A stretch of DNA of 64,000 nucleotides from Aquibacillus salsiterrae (GTDB lineage: Bacteria; Bacillota; Bacilli; Bacillales; Amphibacillaceae): assembly GCF_028416595.1 (NCBI RefSeq), contig NZ_JAMQKC010000001.1:434001-498000 (forward strand), read 5' to 3'. The stretch's first letter is position 1. Every line of letters starts with the position of its first letter. The translations under genes were made by a program, and so were the position numbers. Shown piece after piece: positions 1-7,828 of this stretch. The notes under the pieces were generated by a model. The model made no database searches, was not told where the DNA came from, and saw nothing but the letters and a program-made list of their open reading frames with translations.

Positions 1-1331
1 AGCTTGCTTTTAACATGTATTGTACCGTGATGTGCTTCAACAATACGTTTAACAATGGCAAGACCTAATCCAGTACCTCCGGTATTTCGACTTCGAGCTC
101 GGTCCACCCGGAAAAACCGTTCAAAAATTCTTGATTGAAAATCCTCTGGAATGCCAATGCCTGTGTCAGCCACTTCTATAATGACCGCTTCACTCACGGA
201 CTTTACCGATAATTGAACCATTCCATTCGCTGGGGTATAATTAATTGCATTATGAAGAAGATTTAGCAGTACTTGTTTTAGACGATCGGAATCACCTACA
301 ATACTTGCTTGTTGGTCAACCGTCATTTCTAATGTGATTTTTTTCCTTTCTGCCTCTTGCTGAATGATCGGAGCTATGTTATTAATAAATTCAGGAAATA
401 AAATTGTTGCTGATTTTAGTTTCATTTCATCTTGATCAAGTTTAGACAACTCAAGTAGATCATGAACTAACGCTTGGAGACGTTCACTTTCTGTCAAAAT
501 GATTGTTAAAAACTGATCACTTAACTGTTCATCGTCCTTTGCACCCTCTAGCAAAGTTTCAGCAAAACCTTTAATAGACGTAATTGGTGTTTTGAGCTCA
601 TGTGACACGTTAGCGACAAAGTCTTTCCTCATTTGCTCCACGCGTTTTAATTTAGTAATATCATGAAATACAAGGATGACGCCTTTTAAAACATGCTGAT
701 CGTTAATTACTGGGGCACCAACTATTTCAAAATAACGTTTGTCATATTCCATCGATATTGCAATGGAGTTTTCCACTTTTTCTTCATACAGAAATGCTTC
801 TTGTACAGCAGAGTGAATACTAGTTTGATCGAGAACATCATAATATAAATAACCAATATAATCTTTAAACTCTTTACCAAACATGTTAATAAATTTTCGG
901 TTTACAAGATTTATATACCCTCTATCATCAATAAGAATAAGTCCACTTTCCATGTTGTCGATGACCGTTCGGAGCTGGTTACTATGAATTTTTTCTTGAA
1001 CAGCCATCTCTTGTAAACTTCGAGCAAGAATATTAATTGAATGCCCAAGTTTTGCGCCATCTCCATAGTAGGAGTCATACGTTCGTACTTTATAGTTTCC
1101 TTTTGCTAGTTCCGATGCAACATTGGCAGCAGCTCTAACAGGTTTAATATACTTTTCAAATATATTAAAAATCATGACCCAAATAACAATAAGACCACCT
1201 AGCAGGGCTAGTCCACCTAAAATACGGTCATATCCATCAAGTAAAGGTAAAATGATAATCCCAATAATAAGTATTACTGTAATAATAATCACGACGTAAG
1301 TATAAAGTAGTCGTGAATTTATGGATAACAT
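1..1331 (-). CDS. phoR: Phosphate sensor histidine kinase PhoR (3' end cut by window)
   Basis: Membrane sensor kinase partnering PhoP. Start ATG at 1331 overlaps the phoP stop (TAATG), so the two are translationally coupled. About 443 codons are visible; the C-terminal few residues lie beyond base 1. In order: TM1 (about residues 10-32), a loop of only about 7 residues, TM2 (about 38-58), HAMP, a PAS domain, the H-box FVANVSHELKTP (about base 600), N-box NLLHNAINYTP, DTGIGIP and GLGLAIVKR. B. subtilis PhoR carries an extracytoplasmic domain of well over 100 residues between the two TM segments; here it is absent. Identity rests on the pairing with phoP and its place beside icd/citZ; a ResE/WalK-like kinase is the alternative by domain content alone. 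Confidence 0.9.
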   Translation of the reverse strand, partial: MLSINSRLLYTYVVIIITVILIIGIIILPLLDGYDRILGGLALLGGLIVIWVMIFNIFEKYIKPVRAAANVASELAKGNYKVRTYDSYYGDGAKLGHSINILARSLQEMAVQEKIHSNQLRTVIDNMESGLILIDDRGYINLVNRKFINMFGKEFKDYIGYLYYDVLDQTSIHSAVQEAFLYEEKVENSIAISMEYDKRYFEIVGAPVINDQHVLKGVILVFHDITKLKRVEQMRKDFVANVSHELKTPITSIKGFAETLLEGAKDDEQLSDQFLTIILTESERLQALVHDLLELSKLDQDEMKLKSATILFPEFINNIAPIIQQEAERKKITLEMTVDQQASIVGDSDRLKQVLLNLLHNAINYTPANGMVQLSVKSVSEAVIIEVADTGIGIPEDFQSRIFERFFRVDRARSRNTGGTGLGLAIVKRIVEAHHGTIHVKSK

Positions 1332-2026
1332 TAGCTTTGTTCCTCCAATTTATATCCAAGCCCTCTGATCGTTTTAATATAAATAGGGTGTTTAGAATCT
1401 GGTTCAATCTTCTCTCTCAAGTGGCTAACATGTACGTCCACAATTCTAGTATCACCAACGAAATCATAATTCCATACGGCACTTAATAATTGATCCCTTG
1501 ATAGTACTTTTCCCTTATGTCTAGCCAAATATAGAAGCAGTTCAAACTCTTTTCTGGTGAAGGTTAAGATTTCGTTGTTCATCATTACTTCATATTGCTC
1601 TGGGTATATGGTTAAGTCACCGATTGTGATGAGAGGTTTCTGTTCTGGATTTTCATTTTTTATTGTGCGTCGTAATATTGCCTTTATTCTAGCAACTACT
1701 TCCTTAGGACTAAACGGTTTTGTTAAGTAATCATCTGCCCCAAGTTCTAAACCAAGCACTTTATCGAATTCGTCGTCTTTGGCCGTTAACATTAAAATTG
1801 GTGTATCGATTTGATGTCTTCTTAACTGCTTACATACTTCGGTACCATCCATCTCTGGCAGCATTAAATCTAAAACAATTAAATCGAAACTTTCTTTCAT
1901 TGCTTTTTCTAGGCCAGATGTTCCTGTATATGCTACATCCGTAATAAAACCGGCTTGTTCAATGTTATATTTTAATAAGGTAACAATTGATTGTTCATCA
2001 TCTACAATTAACACTTTGTGATTCAT
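1331..2026 (-). CDS. phoP: Phosphate response regulator PhoP
   Basis: OmpR/PhoB-family response regulator of 231 residues, phosphorylated by PhoR and acting on phosphate-starvation genes. The receiver domain shows the acidic pair in VDDE (residues 9-10), the phospho-acceptor Asp53 in VLDLMLPEMDG, and the conserved Lys in LTKPFSP. A winged-helix DNA-binding domain occupies about residues 130-228 and ends TIRGLGYKLE, typical of the family. Start ATG has a GGGGGGA ribosome site. It sits downstream of icd in the same orientation but is separated from it by an intrinsic terminator, so it has its own promoter region at about 2030-2160. Confidence 0.95.
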   Translation of the reverse strand: MNHKVLIVDDEQSIVTLLKYNIEQAGFITDVAYTGTSGLEKAMKESFDLIVLDLMLPEMDGTEVCKQLRRHQIDTPILMLTAKDDEFDKVLGLELGADDYLTKPFSPKEVVARIKAILRRTIKNENPEQKPLITIGDLTIYPEQYEVMMNNEILTFTRKEFELLLYLARHKGKVLSRDQLLSAVWNYDFVGDTRIVDVHVSHLREKIEPDSKHPIYIKTIRGLGYKLEEQS

Positions 2027-2107
2027 GTAATCCCCCCATTTTCTACTTCATCATACAACGAAGGAAACATGATGTGAATAGAAACAACCAATAAAATGTC
2101 GCGTTCT

Positions 2108-2127
2108 TTGTAAAGATTTCTTTACAA
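2108..2127. promoter_or_regulatory. Perfect inverted repeat upstream of phoP
   Basis: TTGTAAAG-ATTT-CTTTACAA is a perfect 8+4+8 palindrome 82-101 bases upstream of the phoP start. It has the size and symmetry of an operator. I cannot assign the regulator: it is not a cre, and PhoP boxes are direct TTAACA-type repeats. No convincing SigA -35/-10 pair was found beside it. Confidence 0.35.
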
Positions 2128-2245
2128 TTACTAGAATAGTTGAATACATACGTCAACCGGATAACGTTGTCCAATATAGCCCATGCAAGTTTGGCGGCAC
2201 TTATTTATCCGCTTGAAATTTTCATAGTCCATCTTATCTATTAAA

Positions 2246-2280
2246 AGAGCACTAAAATGATTGAATCATTTTAGTGCTCT
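2246..2280 (-). terminator. Intrinsic terminator of icd
   Basis: A 17-bp perfect stem (AGAGCACTAAAATGATT with its complement) closes a tiny loop. On the minus strand it is followed by TTTTAATAG. It lies 33 bases past the icd stop and separates citZ-icd from phoPR. Confidence 0.85.
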
Positions 2281-2312
2281 CATTTTGTATTTATAGAAAA
2301 TCAATTGCTTAT

Positions 2313-3584
2313 TTAGTCCATGTTCTTGATTAACTCATCACCGAATGCAGATGTTTTAACTTCTGTTGCACCTTCCATTAATCTAGCGAAGTCATAAGTT
2401 ACAACTTTAGAAGCAATTGTTTTGTCCATTGATTTTAACACTAACTCAGCTGCTTCTCTCCACCCTAAATGTTCAAGCATAAGTACACCTGAAAGAATGA
2501 CAGAAGACGGATTTACTTTATCTAATCCAGCATATTTTGGAGCTGTTCCATGTGTTGCTTCAAAAATAGCATGACCAGTTTCATAGTTGATATTTGCCCC
2601 TGGCGCAATTCCGATTCCACCAACTTGTGCAGCAAGTGCATCAGAAATATAGTCACCATTTAAATTCATTGTAGCAACAACATCAAACTCACGAGGACGA
2701 GTTAATATTTGTTGTAAGAAAATATCTGCAATTGCATCTTTAACGATAATTTTGCCAGCCTTCTCAGCCTCATCTTGCGCAGCATTTGCAGCATCTCTGC
2801 CTTTTTCTTCAACAATCTTATCATATTCAGCCCAAGTGAATACTTTGTCACCGTATTCCTCTTCAGCAAGTTCGTATCCCCAGTTTTTAAATGAACCTTC
2901 TGTGAATTTCATAATGTTTCCTTTGTGTACAAGGGTAACACTTTTACGTCCTTCATTGATTGCATATTCAATGGCAGCACGTACTAAACGCTTTGTACCT
3001 TCAGCAGAAACTGGTTTTATACCAATTCCAGACGTTTCTGGGAAACGAATTTTATGTACTCCCATTTCATTTTGCAAGAAATCAATTACTTTCTTTACAT
3101 CCTCTGAACCCGCTTGCCACTCGATACCCGCATAGATATCTTCCGTATTTTCACGGAAAATTACCATATCTGTATCTTCTGGTCGTTTAACTGGAGAAGG
3201 AACACCTTCAAAGTAACGAACAGGACGTAAACAGGTAAACAAATCAAGTTCTTGGCGAAGCGCTACGTTTAACGAGCGAATTCCACCACCAATTGGAGTT
3301 GTAAGTGGTCCTTTAATTGCAATTTTATAGTCTCTGATTGTATCTAATGTTTCAGCCGGTAGCCATTCTCCTGTTTTGTCATATGCTTTTTGACCAGCAT
3401 AAACTTCTTTCCACTCGATAGCCTTTTCTCCATTGTATGCTTTTTCTACAGCCGCCTCTAATACTCTACTTGCAGCAGCCCAAATATCTGGTCCAGTTCC
3501 ATCACCCTCAATGAAAGGAATAACCGGTTTGTTAGGTACATTTAGAACCCCATTATCTACTGTAATCTTTTCTCCTTGTGCCAT
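2313..3584 (-). CDS. icd: NADP-dependent isocitrate dehydrogenase
   Basis: Cytosolic TCA enzyme oxidising isocitrate to 2-oxoglutarate with NADP+. The 423-residue length equals that of the Bacillus enzyme. Visible signatures include [12 protein letters not shown] near the N-terminus, [19 protein letters not shown] (phosphate-binding loop with the Ser/Arg set that contacts isocitrate), [14 protein letters not shown], and the NADP-site segment [12 protein letters not shown] good ribosome site precedes ATG 3584 (GGAGGATATAAGT). It follows citZ by 103 bases. That gap holds two small hairpins (about 3628-3650 and 3651-3687), which may be processing or attenuation sites. The mdh gene that usually follows icd in Bacillus is absent here. 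Confidence 0.97.
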   Translation of the reverse strand: MAQGEKITVDNGVLNVPNKPVIPFIEGDGTGPDIWAAASRVLEAAVEKAYNGEKAIEWKEVYAGQKAYDKTGEWLPAETLDTIRDYKIAIKGPLTTPIGGGIRSLNVALRQELDLFTCLRPVRYFEGVPSPVKRPEDTDMVIFRENTEDIYAGIEWQAGSEDVKKVIDFLQNEMGVHKIRFPETSGIGIKPVSAEGTKRLVRAAIEYAINEGRKSVTLVHKGNIMKFTEGSFKNWGYELAEEEYGDKVFTWAEYDKIVEEKGRDAANAAQDEAEKAGKIIVKDAIADIFLQQILTRPREFDVVATMNLNGDYISDALAAQVGGIGIAPGANINYETGHAIFEATHGTAPKYAGLDKVNPSSVILSGVLMLEHLGWREAAELVLKSMDKTIASKVVTYDFARLMEGATEVKTSAFGDELIKNMD

Positions 3585-3687
3585 CTACTTATATCCTCCT
3601 CTTTCTTAATACAATTCTGTAGTTATGAAGTGAAGATGTTTGTTCTTCACTCAATCATCACCGACTCAAAGAATCGGCGATTGATAG

Positions 3688-4803
3688 TTATCTCTCCTCG
3701 ATTGGGACAAATACTTGATTTCTTGGTCCAACATACTCTGCACGCGGACGGATTAGTCGGTTGTTAGCATACTGTTCTAACATGTGAGCTAACCAACCGG
3801 AAAAACGACTAATTGCAAATATAGGCGTAAATAAGTCATGCTCAATTCCAAGACTATGGTATACAGATGCTGAATAAAAGTCTACATTTGCTGGTAAACC
3901 TTTTTCCGCTTTGATGTAATCTTCAATTTTAACAGACATCTCATACCACTTCGGTTGACCAGTTAACTCTGTTAGTTCTTTTGACATTTTTTTCAAATGC
4001 TTGGCACGGGGATCCCCTGTGCGATATACCCTATGTCCCATACCCATAATTTTTTCTTTGTTAGCCATTTTATCCTTTACGTAAGGTATAGCATTTTCAA
4101 CTTCGCCAATTTCTGTCAACATTTTCATTACTCGCTCATTTGCTCCGCCATGTAAAGGACCTTTTAGGGCACCAATTGCAGCTGTAATACCTGAGTAAAC
4201 ATCAGATAGGGTTGCCACACACACACGGGAGGTAAACGTTGAGGCATTTAACTCATGGTCTGCATGAAGAATAAACGCTTTGTTCATAGCTTCAACTTCT
4301 AATGCTTTTGGTTCTTTCCCAGTTAGCATGTATAAAAAGTTTGCTGCATAGCTAAAATCACTTCTAGGAGATATCGGTTCTTTGCCATCACGAATTCGTG
4401 CAAACGCAGTCACAATTGTTGAAATTTTTGCCTGTAAGCGAATTGCCTTTTTATAGTTAGCATCTTCAGTCATGACATCAGCTTCTTCATCAAATAAACC
4501 TAATAAAGAGACGGCAGTTCTTAGAGCTGCCATTGGATGGACAGTTTTTAAATCATAGGATTTAAAATGTTCAATTAGTTCGTTAGGGATTTCCATGTTG
4601 GAAACTAATTCTTTTGTAAATTCCTCTAATTCTTCTACTTTCGGAAGTCTTTTGTTCCACAATAGATAGACAACTTCTTCAAAACTAGAGTTTTCAGCAA
4701 GGTCATCAATTTTATAACCAACATATGTTAATTGATCATCGATAATAGAGCTTATTGATGATTCTGTTGCAACAACCCCTTCGAGTCCTTTAGTGGTTGA
4801 CAT
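3688..4803 (-). CDS. citZ: Citrate synthase
   Basis: Condenses acetyl-CoA and oxaloacetate to citrate, first step of the TCA cycle. 371 residues, matching Bacillus CitZ. Type II-like citrate synthase signatures are GMGHRVYRTGDPRAK (catalytic His), HADHELNAST, and LHGGANERV. An upstream in-frame ATG at 4863 exists, but ATG 4803 (MSTTKGLEGVVA) has a strong ribosome site, AAAGGAGAGGGATAAG, and gives the family N-terminus. It is co-oriented with icd and likely co-transcribed. Upstream at about 4917-4940 are two direct AATTATAAA repeats one helical turn apart, a possible site for a LysR-type (CcpC-like) regulator; that assignment is inference. Confidence 0.96.
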   Translation of the reverse strand: MSTTKGLEGVVATESSISSIIDDQLTYVGYKIDDLAENSSFEEVVYLLWNKRLPKVEELEEFTKELVSNMEIPNELIEHFKSYDLKTVHPMAALRTAVSLLGLFDEEADVMTEDANYKKAIRLQAKISTIVTAFARIRDGKEPISPRSDFSYAANFLYMLTGKEPKALEVEAMNKAFILHADHELNASTFTSRVCVATLSDVYSGITAAIGALKGPLHGGANERVMKMLTEIGEVENAIPYVKDKMANKEKIMGMGHRVYRTGDPRAKHLKKMSKELTELTGQPKWYEMSVKIEDYIKAEKGLPANVDFYSASVYHSLGIEHDLFTPIFAISRFSGWLAHMLEQYANNRLIRPRAEYVGPRNQVFVPIEER

Positions 4804-4916
4804 CTTATCCCTCTCCTTTTCTTTGTCCTTATCGCCAACAAATATAATTTCATCAGCAATCATTATATAAAGGTCAAAAGCAAATTACAGAACAATTGCT
4901 TCTGATCATCCCCACA

Positions 4917-4940
4917 GATAATTATAAACAATTATAAATT
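4917..4940 (-). promoter_or_regulatory. Direct repeats upstream of citZ, possible regulator site
   Basis: AATTATAAA occurs twice about 10 bases apart, some 115-135 bases upstream of the citZ start. In B. subtilis the LysR-type regulator CcpC acts on citZ through ATAA-N7-TTAT-like dyads. An exact ATAA-N7-TTAT is not present here, so this is only a candidate. Confidence 0.25.
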
Positions 4941-5027
4941 GTTTGTGAAATGAAACCGATTAATTTTTATAGATAGGATATTAAAAACGGTTATATCTAT
5001 TTTATTGGAGGAATAAAATTATGATAA

Positions 5028-5160
5028 GAAAAGCGCAGGCGCCTTCGAAACATGAAAACCACTTGTTTCTGCGATGTCAATTCTTAGAAGTGTTCCTTGG
5101 TGCTAAGCCTAAGGCAGGCTAGGCGCTGTAACTAGACAGGCCCTGATTTTTTTCATCTTT
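5028..5160 (+). repeat. Dispersed intergenic repeat, copy 1 (full)
   Basis: Begins AGAAAAGCGCAGGCGCC and ends GGCTAGGCGCTGTAACTAGACAG (read in parts), followed by a T-rich tail. The ends are complementary (GGCGCC / GGCGCT), so the unit can fold into a long imperfect hairpin. The tail abuts the ytwI stop codon. Its middle (TTCTTAGAAGTGTTCCTT) is shared with the copy at about 50483, defining a subfamily. Bases 5021-5122 also form a 33-codon ORF with a GGAGGAATAAAATT ribosome site, discussed in the findings. Confidence 0.8.
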
Positions 5161-5161
5161 T

Positions 5162-5626
5162 TTATTGGTGAAATAAATTGATTAATTTTATTAGAAAAAA
5201 AGCGATTCCAGCCCCTATTAATGGTCCAACCGCTACGCCTTGAAAGGCTACAACTGCAAAAATAGTACCAAGAACTAATGCAGTGGTAAGCTGGGGGTCT
5301 TCTGCCAGTAAGATTAAACCGTTTTTAGCAACTATGGCAACGAATACCCCTGCCCCAATCGCAATCCATGCATAATAAGACTGGGCACTTTGAACAAGTT
5401 CTCTAAAACCAATTTCACCTGTTGCAATAGGAATGAGGACTGCGATGGTAATAATTGTTACACCAATAGTAATTCCTTTATCTTGCAAATAAGGAAACAG
5501 CTTACTATCTAAATTAAATAATTGAATCCCAAACAAAATATAAATCGCAATCATTATCGATTGATTTTTGCCGACAAAGCCTAAAAAAAACAAAATAATC
5601 AAAAAAAGTGTCGCCTGACTAAACAT
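5162..5626 (-). CDS. ytwI: UPF0756 (DUF441) membrane protein YtwI
   Basis: Small integral membrane protein of unknown function, 154 residues from the chosen start, the usual family length. It has about four to five hydrophobic segments covering most of its length and glycine-rich turns such as GPLIGAGIAFFLIKL at the C-terminus. The longer reading from 5683 adds an N-terminal extension not typical of the family; ATG 5626 (MFSQATLFLIILFF) has GGGGGCAGG about 9 bases upstream. Divergent from ytvI, with overlapping upstream regions. The same pair follows citZ in B. subtilis. Confidence 0.85.
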   Translation of the reverse strand: MFSQATLFLIILFFLGFVGKNQSIMIAIYILFGIQLFNLDSKLFPYLQDKGITIGVTIITIAVLIPIATGEIGFRELVQSAQSYYAWIAIGAGVFVAIVAKNGLILLAEDPQLTTALVLGTIFAVVAFQGVAVGPLIGAGIAFFLIKLINLFHQ

Positions 5627-5729
5627 ATGTATGCCTGCCCCCATTATCTTACCATAGATGAAAGCTTTTTTTAATAGTATCACATATTTTCATCGAAATA
5701 AAAATATGTTGTACAAGGAGGGATGTGTC

Positions 5730-6833
5730 ATGCCATTATCCTTTGTTAACCGAATATTACGATTATTTTTAGTGATAGGAACTATCATTTCTGGTTTTAT
5801 TATTAGTTATTATGTGATGAAATACACCTATCCATTTATTTTTTCCATATTAATTGCCATGCTTATCAATCCACTTGTAAATTTGTTCGAATATAAAATC
5901 CACCTTCCACGTGCTTTATCTGTTTTTTTATCAATCCTTCTAATTATGGCAGCTATTGCAGGACTAATAACCTTGCTTATAATGGAACTTATTAGTGGTA
6001 CAACCTATATGGCTGAGCAAATTCCGAGGCATTTTGAAACGCTTGTTTCGATTTGCCAACAATTGATTGTTGATAGTATCATCCCTATTTATCAAAAGCT
6101 ATCCATCATACTTAGTGGGCTAGAGTCCTATCAGCAAACAGCTATATTAGACAACATCCGTACTTTAGCAGATAGTTTTGCAACGAAAGGAGGAACAATA
6201 CTTGAAACGATCTTAACAACAATTCCGGCAGAACTTTCCAAATTACCTAACTATATCACTGTATTTATATTCACATTACTTGGGACATTTTTCATTAGCA
6301 AAGATTGGTACAAGTTAACAGGCTTAGTTAAAAAGGTTGCTCCAGAGACTTTAATAATTTCTAGCTCAGATGTTATTACTGGTTTAAAAAAGGCTCTTTT
6401 TGGCTTTATTAAAGCTCAATTAACGCTTATCTCTATTACAGCCTTGATTGTTCTCGTTGGTTTAATTATCTTACAGGTTGAACACGCAACCACTATTGCT
6501 TTAATTATTGGAATGGTAGATCTACTTCCCTATTTAGGGACTGGGATTATTTTTTTACCGTGGATTATTTATACATTCCTTACGGGGAACTATTCTTTCA
6601 CAATCGGCCTTTGTGTTTTATTTATTATAGTTGTCTTACAAAGGCAGTTAATGGAACCAAAGGTACTTTCTAGTAACATAGGACTTCATCCACTTGCAAC
6701 ACTCGTATCAATATTCGTAGGTTTCCAGCTATGGGGATTATTGGGGTTAATTATTGGGCCAAGCTTATTAGTGATTGTCAACACATTGTATCAGTCAGGT
6801 GTGCTCTACCGTTTATGGCTATTTATTTGGTAA
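5730..6833 (+). CDS. ytvI: Sporulation-linked AI-2E-family membrane protein YtvI
   Basis: Polytopic membrane protein of 367 residues in the AI-2 exporter/permease-like (PF01594) family. Hydrophobic helices lie at about residues 10-60, 67-90, 150-200 and from 235 to the end, including the family-typical segment around GLIILQVEHATTIALIIG and the motif MVDLLPYLGTGIIFLPW. ATG 5730 has a strong AAGGAGGG site; the upstream ATG at 5658 does not and would overlap the ytwI 5' region. In B. subtilis YtvI is annotated as a sporulation integral membrane protein; its transport substrate is not known to me. It is the first plus-strand gene here, convergent with fxsA. Confidence 0.85.
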   Translation: MPLSFVNRILRLFLVIGTIISGFIISYYVMKYTYPFIFSILIAMLINPLVNLFEYKIHLPRALSVFLSILLIMAAIAGLITLLIMELISGTTYMAEQIPRHFETLVSICQQLIVDSIIPIYQKLSIILSGLESYQQTAILDNIRTLADSFATKGGTILETILTTIPAELSKLPNYITVFIFTLLGTFFISKDWYKLTGLVKKVAPETLIISSSDVITGLKKALFGFIKAQLTLISITALIVLVGLIILQVEHATTIALIIGMVDLLPYLGTGIIFLPWIIYTFLTGNYSFTIGLCVLFIIVVLQRQLMEPKVLSSNIGLHPLATLVSIFVGFQLWGLLGLIIGPSLLVIVNTLYQSGVLYRLWLFIW

Positions 6834-6893
6834 TAATTAAATAAAGCAAGTTGTTTTGTTCAAGCAGATTAACAGGTTCAAGCAATTTTAATG

Positions 6894-6940
6894 TGGGCGC
6901 ATTTTATCCTTAACTTTATCGGTTAAAGGAAAAGCGCCCA
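6894..6940. terminator. Hairpin between convergent ytvI and fxsA
   Basis: Nested inverted repeats: outer TGGGCGC/GCGCCCA and inner CCTTAAC/GTTAAAGG. There is no long T-run on either side, so termination strength is uncertain. A second short palindrome (ACTACTA-AAT-TAGTAGT, 6954-6970) abuts the fxsA stop. Confidence 0.5.
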
Positions 6941-6972
6941 AATCGCAATTTTAACTACTAAATTAGTAGTGA

Positions 6973-7365
6973 TTATCTACGAAAAATAGTAATCGTCCCA
7001 TTATCCAACATTCTCCTTAAAAGCAGTTGCATCCACCGTTTAATTGGTTCCCTAGTCATTGGAATAAGAAGTAAAAATCCAATTGCATCGGTAATAAATC
7101 CTGGCGTTAAAAGCACAACTCCCCCAATTAATACACATATTCCATCGAAGATAGCATCATGCGGAAGTTGGCCAGTGGCAAGGGAATGTCGAGCTTTCGT
7201 AATAGCTTCAATTCCTTGGTGTTTTGCTAGCCATGCGCCAATAACTCCAGTAAGAATAATTAAAAAAACAACCCACCACGGGCCAATTATCCCACCAGCC
7301 CATACTAATATTCCTATTTCGAGTGCTGGTACGACGAGAACAAATAATAATATCCAACGAAACAT
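6973..7365 (-). CDS. fxsA: FxsA family membrane protein
   Basis: 130-residue membrane protein of the FxsA family (E. coli FxsA suppresses F exclusion of phage T7; the Bacillus role is unknown). It has hydrophobic segments at about residues 3-22, 27-45 and 75-100, with the family signatures FVLVVPALEIGILVW, GVIGAWLAKHQG and LLTPGFITDAIGFLLL-IP. It ends in a basic tail. Preceded by GGATGTGACAGGGC, a weak ribosome site. It keeps the B. subtilis position between ytvI and pyk. Confidence 0.9.
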   Translation of the reverse strand: MFRWILLFVLVVPALEIGILVWAGGIIGPWWVVFLIILTGVIGAWLAKHQGIEAITKARHSLATGQLPHDAIFDGICVLIGGVVLLTPGFITDAIGFLLLIPMTREPIKRWMQLLLRRMLDNGTITIFRR

Positions 7366-7669
7366 GCCCTGTCACATCCTTTGGCATTGATAATCCTTGC
7401 ACCCGTGTAATTCTAAGGTGATTGGCACACGAATTCAAGGTTCACTTAATTATATCAGACATTGCTCCCCTTATCTTACATAAAGTTCAGGGTGCTTGCT
7501 AAAATTAATCTGCCGAAGTTTTTAAATAATGCGCAGGTAACTCTAGGGTTAATTTCCGCTCCAGGCAGTCGCTTTCTGTCCGAATTCGGACTCTGTTTGC
7601 TGAGTTTTGTCTTTTCCTGTCCGATTTGGGCTTGAATTAGGCTTGTATTCGGATGCGGTTAAGTCTCTA
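7366..7669. other. Gene-free spacer with CTGTCCGAATT-type motifs
   Basis: No ORF with a ribosome site was found. A perfect 14-bp palindrome GTCCGAATTCGGAC lies at 7578-7591. Related degenerate motifs follow at about 7618 (CTGTCCGATTTGGG) and about 7648 (TATTCGGATG), suggesting a decayed short repeat array. The fxsA promoter must also lie in the first part, but I cannot pin it. Confidence 0.4.
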
Positions 7670-7770
7670 TGCGGCGCTCTTTGCCACAAAGATTTTTTGC
7701 TTAAGACCTAAAGGCGGGCTAGGAAGCGGAGTGGACAGCTCTTCGATTTTTTTATACTTTCTTATTTTGT
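7670..7770 (+). repeat. Dispersed intergenic repeat, copy 2 (3' half)
   Basis: Retains the inner hairpin GCGCTCTTTGCCAC, the element GGCGGGCTAGGAAGCGGAG-TGGACAG (read in two parts) and the tail CTCTTCGATTTTTTTATAC. The 5' AAGCG-GGCGCC arm is missing. On the minus strand it begins directly after the T-tract of the pyk terminator. Confidence 0.7.
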
Positions 7771-7811
7771 AAAAAAACAGCCCTTTATCTTCGTGTAAGA
7801 TAAAGGGACTG
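7771..7811 (-). terminator. Intrinsic terminator of pyk
   Basis: Stem CCCTTTATCTT / AAGATAAAGGG with a 5-base loop, followed on the minus strand by seven T residues (bases 7771-7777). It lies 18 bases past the pyk stop. Confidence 0.9.
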
Positions 7812-7828
7812 CTTTTAGCGGTTAGCTA

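Noticed and set aside
2752-3135. Plus-strand open frame of 127 codons inside icd
   Set aside because: Antisense shadow of a conserved gene, with no ribosome site and serine-rich composition typical of reverse-strand frames.
4804-4863. Twenty-residue N-terminal extension of citrate synthase
   Set aside because: It covers the ribosome site AAAGGAGAGGG before ATG 4803 and is highly charged, unlike CitZ.
7208-7438. 76-codon minus-strand frame over the fxsA start
   Set aside because: Overlaps fxsA in another frame and shows no domain; a chance frame.
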